DNA of 36,508 bases from Nitrospinota bacterium. GTDB lineage: Bacteria; Nitrospinota_A; UBA7883; JACRGQ01. Position numbers and translations under genes: made by a program. Positions 24,181-30,982 of this stretch are shown piece by piece (the stretch's first letter is position 1; the number at the start of each line of letters is the position of its first letter). The notes under the pieces were generated by a model. It made no database searches, was not told the DNA's origin, and saw only the letters and a list, made by a program, of their open reading frames with translations. The stretch is from positions 1-36,508 of the forward strand of contig JACQBU010000040.1 in NCBI GenBank assembly GCA_016194375.1. The letters run 5' to 3'.

Positions 24181-24576
24181 TCAGCTGTTTTTGTCGGGGG
24201 AAAGCGCCTCCTTGACGGCCCGCATCGCCTTTTCAATCCGCTTCAGGTCGCCGCGCCGCCCTTTTTCGGGCTTGACGGCCAGCCGTTCCAAAATCGAGGT
24301 CGCCTTTGCAAGGTCGGGTTTTTTGTTTTTCTTCCGGCCCCCCTTGGCGGGGGCGGTGGTTATCAGCTCGACGGCCTCTATAACGTCGCGCTCGATGTTT
24401 GACGATATCGTTCGGCAGAGCGCCTTGCTCGTCAACCGCAGGTTGTTCAAGTAGCTCCGCAGGTCCTTCGCCTTGCCGGACAGCGCCGGTTTGGCGGGGG
24501 TTTTAGGTTTGGACTGCGCCGGTTTGGCTGGGATTTTAGGTGTTGGCACTTCCGCCGGAGTTTCGTTGATAGTCAT
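24181..24576 (-). CDS. Lys/Pro/Ala-rich basic protein of the polyphosphate operon
   Basis: A 131-residue protein I do not recognise as a named family. Residues 1-35 are a low-complexity KIPAKPAQSKPKTPAKP-type tail, resembling histone H1-like AKP repeats. The rest is a basic, helical segment (LRSYLNNLRLTSKALCRTISSNIERDVIEAVELI, then GGRKKNKKP and a final KR-rich helix). No signal peptide or membrane segment. It is the last gene of the ppx operon, its ATG overlapping the preceding stop (ATGA). Its charge fits binding to polyphosphate or nucleic acid, which is inference. Confidence 0.7.
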   Translation of the reverse strand: MTINETPAEVPTPKIPAKPAQSKPKTPAKPALSGKAKDLRSYLNNLRLTSKALCRTISSNIERDVIEAVELITTAPAKGGRKKNKKPDLAKATSILERLAVKPEKGRRGDLKRIEKAMRAVKEALSPDKNS

Positions 24577-25322
24577 TCCGTTTTTTCCTCGTTTTCAACG
24601 GCGGTCGCGGGCGCCGCGGCGGCGGGCGGGGGCAGGGCGTGCAAAATCTCGCCGATTCTGGCCTGCAATTCGTTCGTGATGGTGCGCTGAAGCCTGTTTC
24701 CGTTTATTATCTGAAAACCGTACGCGCCCTGCATCGAGTTGAACGTGTGTTGAAGGCGCGTCTGGTAGTTGATGAAACATTCGTACATGTCCCCGGAGCG
24801 CCTGATGTCCATCCCCGACTCCCAATAGTCCAACACGAGGTTTTTGCGGAGCGTCCTCTCGGCCAGAACCTTGGGCGGCACCTGGATGTAAAACACCGCG
24901 TCGGGCACGAGGGCGATCCCGTAAACCCCCCTTATCCATTCCGGGTCGGAGCCGCGCACTATTTCCCGCGCCATCAGGGTGTAGATGTACCTGTCGGCAA
25001 GCACTATGAAGCCGGAGCGAAGGGCCGGGATGATGCGGTTTTCGAGCTGGTCCGCGAAATCCGTGGCGTAGAAAAGGCAATGGGTGATGGAGCTCATTAT
25101 GTTCCCCCGCTTGGCCCTTTCAAGCTCCTCCCCGACCAGCGTGGAGCGCCTCAGCCCGACCGTCAGCGTCGGGTAGCCTATCCGCTCCAGCCAGTCGCTC
25201 AAAAGGCGTATTTGGGTGGAGCGGCCGGAGCCGTCCGACCCCTCGATGACTATCAGCCTCCCTTTTAGGCCGCTGACGTCGACGTCCGGCAGGCCCCGTC
25301 CGAAAAACCGGTCCGCGCTCAT
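24573..25322 (-). CDS. Thymidylate-kinase-fold protein B with Walker A lysine replaced
   Basis: A 249-residue P-loop kinase-fold protein, paralogous to the gene upstream. The P-loop reads GSDGSGRST, so the invariant Walker A Lys is Arg (codon CGC). It keeps the ADRY motif, HCLFYATDFADQLENRI, ARE-V-RGSDPEWIR and PDAVFYIQVP, which align with its sister. It lacks the TMP-binding sequence of housekeeping Tmk (no REPGGT-like loop). An Ala/Pro-rich tail ends it. ATG 25322 overlaps the upstream stop (ATGA) with GGAGG eight bases before, so the longer GTG 25337 start is less likely. It may be a pseudokinase or a binding partner of its sister. Confidence 0.83.
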   Translation of the reverse strand: MSADRFFGRGLPDVDVSGLKGRLIVIEGSDGSGRSTQIRLLSDWLERIGYPTLTVGLRRSTLVGEELERAKRGNIMSSITHCLFYATDFADQLENRIIPALRSGFIVLADRYIYTLMAREIVRGSDPEWIRGVYGIALVPDAVFYIQVPPKVLAERTLRKNLVLDYWESGMDIRRSGDMYECFINYQTRLQHTFNSMQGAYGFQIINGNRLQRTITNELQARIGEILHALPPPAAAAPATAVENEEKTE

Positions 25323-26011
25323 TTCCTGTCCCTCCACTTGAACCTGGGCAGGTCTATTTTCTGTCGGATGATGTTCCTTAGTTTTTCCTGTTGCACGTTC
25401 GGAGGCTCGCTTCCGTTGACCATCGTGAAGTTGAATTCCACCGCCATGTTCAGGTATTCCTCGTATATCCGGCTTTGAAAGAGCCTGAAGCTTTCCTCCG
25501 GGTCGGTCGAAAGCCCCAGGTCAAGCCCGGCCTCGTGATATTTTAGCTCTGGGCGGCCCCCGAGTATGCGGCTCACGGCCGTCTCCACCGGCACTTTGAA
25601 AAAGAACGTTATGTCCGGCTGGATGACGAAGCTGTACATCTCCCTAAGCCACGACGGATCGCACCCCCGCACGGCGTCGCGGGCGAAGGCGGTGAACATG
25701 AAACGGTCCGCCAGGACGATGAAGCCGGCGCGCATCAGGGGAAGAATCTGCCGCTCGTACCTGTCGGCGAAATCGGTGCAATGAATCAGCGAAAAGGTCG
25801 TGGGGGTCAGCAGTTTGCGCTTTTTCCCCTTTCGCGTGGCCTCCTTCACGAGGTCGGACGAGTTCCACTCGGTGAACGCGACCTTGAACCCCTCCAGCTC
25901 GAGCCAGCGTTTGACGAGGTATATCTGCGTAGATTTCCCCGAGCCGTCGAGCCCCTCGACGGCGATGAGCTTTCCCGGAGTCTCTTTTAAAGGCTGTTTA
26001 CGCGGCGTCAT
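25319..26011 (-). CDS. Thymidylate-kinase-fold protein A
   Basis: A 230-residue P-loop kinase-fold protein with intact Walker A GLDGSGKST and the ADRF motif. It diverges from housekeeping Tmk: the dTMP-binding REPGGT region is replaced by TEWNSSDLVKEA, and a distinctive TPTTFSLIHCTDFADRYERQI helix follows. LKYHEAGLDLGLSTDPEESF is another family stretch. It likely phosphorylates a nucleotide or other phosphoacceptor, but the substrate is not evident. ATG 26011 lies 11 bases after the ppx stop with GGGTGGG upstream; a longer GTG start would intrude into ppx. It sits between ppx and its degenerate paralogue. Confidence 0.85.
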   Translation of the reverse strand: MTPRKQPLKETPGKLIAVEGLDGSGKSTQIYLVKRWLELEGFKVAFTEWNSSDLVKEATRKGKKRKLLTPTTFSLIHCTDFADRYERQILPLMRAGFIVLADRFMFTAFARDAVRGCDPSWLREMYSFVIQPDITFFFKVPVETAVSRILGGRPELKYHEAGLDLGLSTDPEESFRLFQSRIYEEYLNMAVEFNFTMVNGSEPPNVQQEKLRNIIRQKIDLPRFKWRDRK

Positions 26012-26022
26012 ACTGCCCACCC

Positions 26023-27531
26023 CTACTCTATCACCAGCTTCAATTGGTAAAATTCCTCGAACAAGTCGCACTTCTTGGCGAGCTTCCACTTTTCAATCAA
26101 CATGTCCCCGTTTCCCCGGAGCCTTAGGACCGCCTTTGTCTTGGACAGGTCGAGCGTAAACCCGGTCACAAGCCCGTCGTGTTCCGTGTCCATGGCGTCG
26201 GCCAGCCTCAGCAACGCGGCGAGTTTCAACGTTATCATCCGCGACTTGGGCTGGAGGTCCGCGTAACCCTCGTGACGGACGTTCGGAGTCGCCATCCTAT
26301 GATAGCGGGCGACGTTGGCCACGATAGCCTGTTGGTTCCTGTCCAGCCCTACTATCGGCGTGTTCGAGAGCAGATAGAACGTGTGCTTGTGGTGCCTTGA
26401 AACCCCGATGAACGAGCCGACGTCGTGCAAAATGGCGGCGACTTCCAGCAAGACCCGGTGTTCCGGGCCGAGTTTGTGTAGTTCCTTCGTCGCGTCAAAA
26501 AGCGCGCCGGAAAGTTTTAGGACGGTTTCCCCGTGGGCCTCGTCGTAGGAGTATTTACGGCCCATGTGCCGCGCCGAATCAAGCGCCTGTTCCAGGGCCG
26601 TCCCGTCGCCGCCCGCGTAAAGCCCGGCCCAGATGTCCAACAACAACCCCTCCCGCACCCCGACGCACGGAACCAATATTTCGTCCACCTCCGCCAGCTT
26701 TGCTATTCGCAGGAGGACTATGGCGGCGGGCAGGATGACGTCCGCCCTGTCCGGGCGAAGCCCCATCCCGCGTATCCGGTCCTCGTACGAGGTGGCCTGA
26801 AGCTTCTTGACGAGGGCGCCGAGGTTTTCGACCGAGACGACGTCGTTTTTGTCCGCGCCGAGCGTCTCCCGGCACAACTCCCCGAGCGACTCGATGTTTC
26901 CGCCCGTGCCGGCGCAGACGTCGATCTTCTGGGAGCCTATCTCCTTCTTTAGGTCCTTTTTCAGGCCGCCGACGTATTCCTGCACCATCTGGCCAAACTC
27001 GCGCTCGTCCTGTTTTTTCCCTTTTAGCGCGCACAGCAGTCTCACGGAGCCGAGGTCGAAACCGGCGGTGGATATCATCCTGCCGTTTTTCGCGAGCGTC
27101 AGCTCGACGCTCCCGCCCCCGACGTCCACCAAGAGGGCGAGCTTCTGGCCCAGCTTGACCTTGTCCTTTACGGCGAGGTGGACGAGGCGGGCTTCCTCCG
27201 CCCCCCCGATCACGTTTATTTCCATGCCGACCTTTTTTCCGACCGCCCCCACGAACTGGACGCGGTTCGTCGCCTCGCGCAACGCGCTTGTGGCCACGAC
27301 CTTCGAGACGACCACCCCGTACCGGTTCATGACCCCCTTGAAGCGCTCGAGCGCCTTTATGGCTTGGTCGGCCAGTTTTTCGGATATGGAGCCCTGCGAA
27401 AACACGTCCTGCCCCAGACGAACCGGCTCGCGCGCCCGTTCGACGACGTCCGGCCCCTTTTTCTGGTCCACGTTCGCCACGATCAGGCGCATCGCGTTGG
27501 AACCGATGTCAATTCCGGCTATGGCGGGCAT
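26023..27531 (-). CDS. ppx: Ppx/GppA exopolyphosphatase with C-terminal HD domain
   Basis: Cytoplasmic phosphatase that releases phosphate from polyphosphate chains and/or hydrolyses pppGpp. The 502 residues follow the full-length plan. The ASKHA-fold N-terminal half has GIDIGSNAMRLIVA (6-19) and the second phosphate loop LVDVGGGSVEL (about 134-144). The C-terminal HD-like half has ILHDVGSFIGVSRHHKHT. It heads an operon with two kinase-fold genes and a basic protein. Start ATG 27531 has GGAAGG upstream. The promoter region contains a Pho-box-like array, suggesting phosphate control. Confidence 0.93.
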   Translation of the reverse strand: MPAIAGIDIGSNAMRLIVANVDQKKGPDVVERAREPVRLGQDVFSQGSISEKLADQAIKALERFKGVMNRYGVVVSKVVATSALREATNRVQFVGAVGKKVGMEINVIGGAEEARLVHLAVKDKVKLGQKLALLVDVGGGSVELTLAKNGRMISTAGFDLGSVRLLCALKGKKQDEREFGQMVQEYVGGLKKDLKKEIGSQKIDVCAGTGGNIESLGELCRETLGADKNDVVSVENLGALVKKLQATSYEDRIRGMGLRPDRADVILPAAIVLLRIAKLAEVDEILVPCVGVREGLLLDIWAGLYAGGDGTALEQALDSARHMGRKYSYDEAHGETVLKLSGALFDATKELHKLGPEHRVLLEVAAILHDVGSFIGVSRHHKHTFYLLSNTPIVGLDRNQQAIVANVARYHRMATPNVRHEGYADLQPKSRMITLKLAALLRLADAMDTEHDGLVTGFTLDLSKTKAVLRLRGNGDMLIEKWKLAKKCDLFEEFYQLKLVIE

Positions 27532-27587
27532 TTAACGACCTTCCACGCTAATTATTTTCTGACGCTAAAGATGGATAACACGTGGTG

Positions 27588-27649
27588 ATTATAATATGAA
27601 GCATGGTTAAACGATAGTTAAGGCGGCGTTGGCGGACGGTTAAAATCGG
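27588..27649 (-). promoter_or_regulatory. Pho-box-like operator and -10 of the ppx operon
   Basis: Reading toward ppx, TTAAC-like cores occur at exact 11-bp steps: plus-strand GTTAA at 27606, 27617 and 27639, with a degenerate GTTGG at 27628. A perfect TATAAT (27588-27593) follows 11 bases after the last core, with no normal -35. Eleven-bp direct repeats of TTAAC type are the binding pattern of PhoP/PhoB-family response regulators. The array also lies 32 bases upstream of the CHAD gene's -10 on the other strand. Confidence 0.6.
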
Positions 27650-27680
27650 GCGCGGCCCGGCATTTGTCGCCGCTTTTGTG

Positions 27681-27686
27681 GATAAT
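27681..27686 (+). promoter_or_regulatory. -10 box close to the CHAD gene start
   Basis: GATAAT six bases before GTG 27693. If used, GTG 27693 is the translation start and the mRNA is leaderless. If GTG 27678 is the start instead, this sequence is simply codons 2-3. Confidence 0.4.
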
Positions 27687-27692
27687 GGAGCC

Positions 27693-28472
27693 GTGAAGCG
27701 AGATTCAAAAAAAATTAAGCTTAAACGAAACGCCGAAATAACCCCTTTTGTTTCCGCGCAGGCGGCCTTGTTGCGGAAACTGATAAAAAAAACAAAGGCA
27801 AAGCCCGCGACGGGAAGAGTCCACGATTTGAGGGTGTGCGTCAGAAGGCTGAGGACGGCCCTGTGGCTCGCCGGCCACGACAAGAAAATCCCGCGCCTTG
27901 GCGCCCTGTCCGGGTCGTTGCGGAACCTTGGAAAAATTCTTGGCGGACTTCGCCAGCTCGACGTCGCGATCGCCGACGCCAAATTTTACCGCCTGCCGGT
28001 CGGCGATTTAAAGGTCCGCCGAAAAGAGGCGCGCAAGGAGGCGGACGCCGCGTTGGCGCCAAAACTGGGCGCCGCTCTTTATAAGAAATTAGGGCGGCTT
28101 GTTCGCGTCTTAAACGAACGCGGCGGCGGGCCGTTAAAAGGCGCCTCAAAACTTCTCGGGCGCGTAAAAACGCTCAAGGGCCCGTCCCCGGCGCCCGGCG
28201 CGAAGGGGGAGTTCCATCTGTTTAGGATTTTCATGAAAAAAGTCCGCTATACCATCGAGGCGTTCGGTCTTAAACCGGGCCCGATAAAAACGCTCCACGA
28301 CCAACTTGGAAAAGCACACGATCTGGAGGTTCTTCAACGGCTGGTCGGAAAAAACGGAGCCGTCCTAAAAGACGAAATCCTGTTTCGAAAACGGGCGGCA
28401 AAAATTGCGGGACCCGCAGTGCGGCTCGCGCGCGGGCGGCTGGCCGCCATAGCTGACGCGCGCAAAAAATAA
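27693..28472 (+). CDS. CHAD domain protein (polyphosphate-binding fold)
   Basis: A 259-residue all-helical CHAD protein. CHAD domains bind inorganic polyphosphate through conserved Lys/Arg/His and locate to polyphosphate granules. The family blocks are VHDLRVCVRRLRTALW (about 39-54), LGKILGGLRQLDV, FHLFRIFMKKVRYTIEAF and LHDQLGKAHDLEVL. The usual RDxDV is altered to RQLDV. The protein is extremely rich in Lys and Arg. It is divergent from ppx and shares its control region. No CYTH domain is fused, unlike many CHAD proteins. GTG 27678 is an alternative start. Confidence 0.88.
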   Translation: MKRDSKKIKLKRNAEITPFVSAQAALLRKLIKKTKAKPATGRVHDLRVCVRRLRTALWLAGHDKKIPRLGALSGSLRNLGKILGGLRQLDVAIADAKFYRLPVGDLKVRRKEARKEADAALAPKLGAALYKKLGRLVRVLNERGGGPLKGASKLLGRVKTLKGPSPAPGAKGEFHLFRIFMKKVRYTIEAFGLKPGPIKTLHDQLGKAHDLEVLQRLVGKNGAVLKDEILFRKRAAKIAGPAVRLARGRLAAIADARKK

Positions 28473-28498
28473 GCGGGAGTCCGCGAGGCGGGCCGCTT
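28464..28498 (-). terminator. Intrinsic terminator of the FlgO-like operon
   Basis: On the minus strand AAGCGG pairs with CCGCTT around an inner CCGC/GCGG stem, followed by a T-rich run (complement of 28464-28469). It overlaps the 3' end of the convergent CHAD gene. Confidence 0.6.
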
Positions 28499-28506
28499 TC
28501 AAAAGG

Positions 28507-28543
28507 CCGGGGCGGTTTTCAAGGACCGTCGCCGGGGTTTTTT
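28507..28543 (+). terminator. Possible intrinsic terminator of the CHAD gene
   Basis: Stem CCGG...GCGGT with ACCG...CCGG, containing one mismatch and a bulge, followed by GG and six T residues (28538-28543). The imperfect stem makes strength uncertain. Confidence 0.5.
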
Positions 28544-28544
28544 C

Positions 28545-29147
28545 TCACTGGCCGAACTCGGTCAACAGGCCGTCCGCCTCGTCGGTCCTTTCTATCTCAT
28601 AGCTCGCGGTGGAAAGGACCCTCGGGGATTTGAGGTCAATCAGCCGGGCGTTGATGATGACCGTTTTGGAGGTTGCGATGTACGTTCCCGCCAGGACCGC
28701 CATGGCGTTGGTGGCTTTCGTCAAGTCGGCGGCGTCGCGCGTCAGTATGAATTCCCCGCCGTCCCTCCTGACAAAAATGTCCTGCGATTTCCTGAACTCG
28801 ACGACGTGAAACCCCTGCCTGGACATCTCGTCTATCATCTTTTCGGCCATCATCCGGCCGAAAACGGAGGTCTTGCCGAGGTCGTTTAGGTCCACGAACG
28901 TCGTTATTACTATCGGCATGCCGGACATTTTTGGCTTGGGCATGTTGGCGGCTATGGTCACCCCCACGTAGCGGGCGCCGAACCTGTCCGGGTTGAGCCT
29001 TGGCTGGTTTTCTCCGGAGTCGTTTTGAAGCTGGCTCGCGGCGGGGACGGAAAACACGTCCGCGCTCCCCTGCGGGCCGCCGTACCCGAGCAGGGAGCAG
29101 GAGGAGGCGGCTACAAGGATTGAAAAAACGGCAGTCAACCGCCTCAT
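28545..29147 (-). CDS. FlgO-domain lipoprotein
   Basis: A 200-residue envelope protein. The signal peptide ends in a lipobox-like AASSC (Cys17), predicting lipidation. The FlgO-type domain shows PIVITTFVDLNDLGKTSVFGR, then AEKMIDEMSRQGFHVVEFR, and the GEFILTRDAADL stretch. FlgO is an outer-membrane lipoprotein tied to flagella in Vibrio, but the domain is also found outside flagellar loci. It follows a second FlgO-domain gene by a four-base overlap and ends before a minus-strand terminator. No flagellar genes flank it. Confidence 0.82.
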   Translation of the reverse strand: MRRLTAVFSILVAASSCSLLGYGGPQGSADVFSVPAASQLQNDSGENQPRLNPDRFGARYVGVTIAANMPKPKMSGMPIVITTFVDLNDLGKTSVFGRMMAEKMIDEMSRQGFHVVEFRKSQDIFVRRDGGEFILTRDAADLTKATNAMAVLAGTYIATSKTVIINARLIDLKSPRVLSTASYEIERTDEADGLLTEFGQ

Positions 29148-30016
29148 CTCCCCTTCCCGACCTTTCCCGCCGTCGAATCCGCGCGGCCGGCCGGGTTGTC
29201 CAGCAATTCCCGCATGAAGGCGTCCTCCTTGTCCATGACGATGTCGAACGACGCGGCCGCCATGATTTTTTTGGTCGGGCGCGAGACTATCTCCGCGTGC
29301 ACTTCCAAAACGTCCCCGGCCTTCTTGTACGTGCCGGTTAATATCGTGTTGCCGGTGTGCGAAGCGATTTCGCCGGGCCGCGCGGCAAGAATCGGCGTCC
29401 CGGTTCCCGGCTCGGCCGTCGCCATGTCGGCAAGGCGGTGCTCGACCACCCCGAACCCGAGTTTGTGCATCTTTTCCATAAGCTCCTCGGCCATGTACCT
29501 CCCGAAGGAGCCGGATCCGTTCGTCCCGTCCGAATCCGAAAAAGTTGCGACGAGCAGGTCCGAACCCGCGTCATTGAGGTTTTTAGCCAGCGCGTCGGCA
29601 AGCTCGCTTATCTTGAACGCGAGCAGTTCCCCCGGCCTCGACCTAAGGGGGGCGGTCGGGCGAATCCGCACCAGTTCGGACCGGGGGCGGTCCTCGACGT
29701 CCATCTCGCGTAGCCGTAGTTCCTCGGCCTTCACCCGTTCCAATTCATCCAGCCGTATTCCGCGCTCCTCAGCCTCGGCCTTGGCCAATTCCTCGGCCTG
29801 CGCCTTTTCCAACGCGGCGACCCTGGCCTGTTCGATTTCTTCCGGCGTGGGCTCCTTTCGTTGTTCCCCGCCGGCAGGCGCGGCAAAACTCTGCCCCGAA
29901 TCGGCGGGCTTGGTTGAATCCCCAAGTTTTTGCAACTCCTCCCCGCGAACGGTTTGGGCGGCGATGCCGACAAACAACGCCGCGATTACTGCGCAACCCA
30001 TTGATATGCTTCTCAT
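29144..30016 (-). CDS. Exported FlgO-domain protein with coiled-coil linker
   Basis: A 290-residue protein with a signal peptide (to about VRGE, residue 26), a Glu/Ala/Arg-rich region at about 52-108 likely to form a coiled coil (repeated EEIEQ..., KAQAEELAKAEAEE), and a C-terminal FlgO-like domain. The latter reads ISELADALAKNL, then DLLVATFSDSDG and SFGRYMAEELMEKMHKLGF. It overlaps the lipoprotein gene downstream, so the two FlgO domains are probably partners. The mRNA leader holds a hairpin directly before its GGGAAGGGAG ribosome binding site. Confidence 0.8.
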   Translation of the reverse strand: MRSISMGCAVIAALFVGIAAQTVRGEELQKLGDSTKPADSGQSFAAPAGGEQRKEPTPEEIEQARVAALEKAQAEELAKAEAEERGIRLDELERVKAEELRLREMDVEDRPRSELVRIRPTAPLRSRPGELLAFKISELADALAKNLNDAGSDLLVATFSDSDGTNGSGSFGRYMAEELMEKMHKLGFGVVEHRLADMATAEPGTGTPILAARPGEIASHTGNTILTGTYKKAGDVLEVHAEIVSRPTKKIMAAASFDIVMDKEDAFMRELLDNPAGRADSTAGKVGKGR

Positions 30017-30027
30017 TTGGCTCCCTT

Positions 30028-30064
30028 CCCGCCTGTCTTATCAATAAAACAAGGCGGGTTTTTT
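30028..30064 (+). terminator. Hairpin with plus-strand T run, in the FlgO-like gene leader
   Basis: Stem CCCGCCT (30028-30034) with AGGCGGG (30052-30058), then six T residues on the plus strand, where no plus-strand gene lies nearby. For the minus-strand FlgO-like mRNA the same hairpin sits immediately upstream of the ribosome binding site. Confidence 0.5.
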
Positions 30065-30126
30065 CCGTAATATGCGGGCGTGGAACGCTTGCTCATATTA
30101 CTGAATCGGAATCAGCCTAAATTTAC

Positions 30127-30957
30127 TTAACCTGTCTTTTTGTCTAAGCCGGTAAATTTGGCTATCGCCCCGAAGTAAAGCCCGGGGTTGACCAGGAACA
30201 TGTCGGTGTGGGCCGCCCCCTCGACGACGACTATCTCCTTCGGGTTCGGGGCGAGCTCGTAAAGTTTCCTAGTATGGTAGGGGGAGATGAGGTCGTCCCT
30301 GTCCCCCACGATGAACAGGACCGGAACCTTGAGGTTTGCTACTTGGGCGGCGTTGTCAAAGTCGGAGGATGCGAGAAGCCAAATCGGCGCGTGGGGATAA
30401 AAATCCTTCGCCATCTGCCTTATGGAGACGAGCGTCCCCTCCAAAATGACTCCCTTGCATTTGACGCCGTTAGCCAGCCTCAACGCCGGTATCCCGCCGA
30501 GCGACTGCCCCAAAATGAACACGGAGCCGGGATTTACCTTGCGCGTGTTGACCAAATAATCGAATGCCGCGGCGGCGTCCTCGACGTATCCTTCCTTCAC
30601 GGCCATGCCGCCGCTCAGCCCGAAACCGCGGGGTTCGTAAATGAAGACGTCCAGCCCCATGTCAACGTACCCCTTTATCACCCCGAGCCTGTTGGCGGCG
30701 GTTCCGGCGTTCCCCTGAACGTAGAGAATCAGGGGGCGGCCGGGGGCCCCGTGAAAATACAGGCCGTGGACCTTTTTGCCTCCGGAGCTGAAAAAAACCT
30801 CCTCCGGGGCGAGGCCGAATTCGCTCGGGGAGTAGTCGTAACCGTGCGACGGGTGGAGGAGGGAGTTCGTCTCGTGCCACCTGCCGAGCGCGAGCGCCGC
30901 CGCGAGAAGGAGAAAAAAACCGGAGGCGGCGTTGAGCGCGCTTTTTTTCCAACTCAT
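30127..30957 (-). CDS. Alpha/beta hydrolase, membrane-anchored (BEM46-like)
   Basis: A 276-residue serine hydrolase with one N-terminal hydrophobic segment (about 8-24) that anchors or exports it. The catalytic set is the nucleophile elbow GQSLGG, the acid in VGDRDDLIS and the His in GAAHTD. An oxyanion-type VQGNAG and the YEPRGFGLSGG turn fit BEM46/ABHD13-like proteins. The substrate is unknown. ATG 30957 lies 25 bp after cobQ and six bases after a TATATT box without a ribosome binding site. The upstream part of the open frame is Pro/Arg noise and is rejected. Confidence 0.87.
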   Translation of the reverse strand: MSWKKSALNAASGFFLLLAAALALGRWHETNSLLHPSHGYDYSPSEFGLAPEEVFFSSGGKKVHGLYFHGAPGRPLILYVQGNAGTAANRLGVIKGYVDMGLDVFIYEPRGFGLSGGMAVKEGYVEDAAAAFDYLVNTRKVNPGSVFILGQSLGGIPALRLANGVKCKGVILEGTLVSIRQMAKDFYPHAPIWLLASSDFDNAAQVANLKVPVLFIVGDRDDLISPYHTRKLYELAPNPKEIVVVEGAAHTDMFLVNPGLYFGAIAKFTGLDKKTG

Positions 30958-30963
30958 CGGAAC

Positions 30964-30969
30964 AATATA
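30964..30969 (-). promoter_or_regulatory. -10 box close to the hydrolase start
   Basis: TATATT on the minus strand, exactly six bases before ATG 30957. No -35 is evident and no Shine-Dalgarno sequence is present. Confidence 0.4.
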
Positions 30970-30982
30970 TCCCAAATTTTCA

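Noticed and set aside
24573-26011. PPK2 polyphosphate kinases
   Set aside because: The two proteins have Tmk-type P-loops and ADRY/ADRF motifs rather than the PPK2 lid and DRSWYNR-type Walker B motif.
25319-26011. Housekeeping thymidylate kinase
   Set aside because: The dTMP-binding REPGGT loop and the usual following helix are replaced by different conserved sequence, so the ordinary function is not supported.
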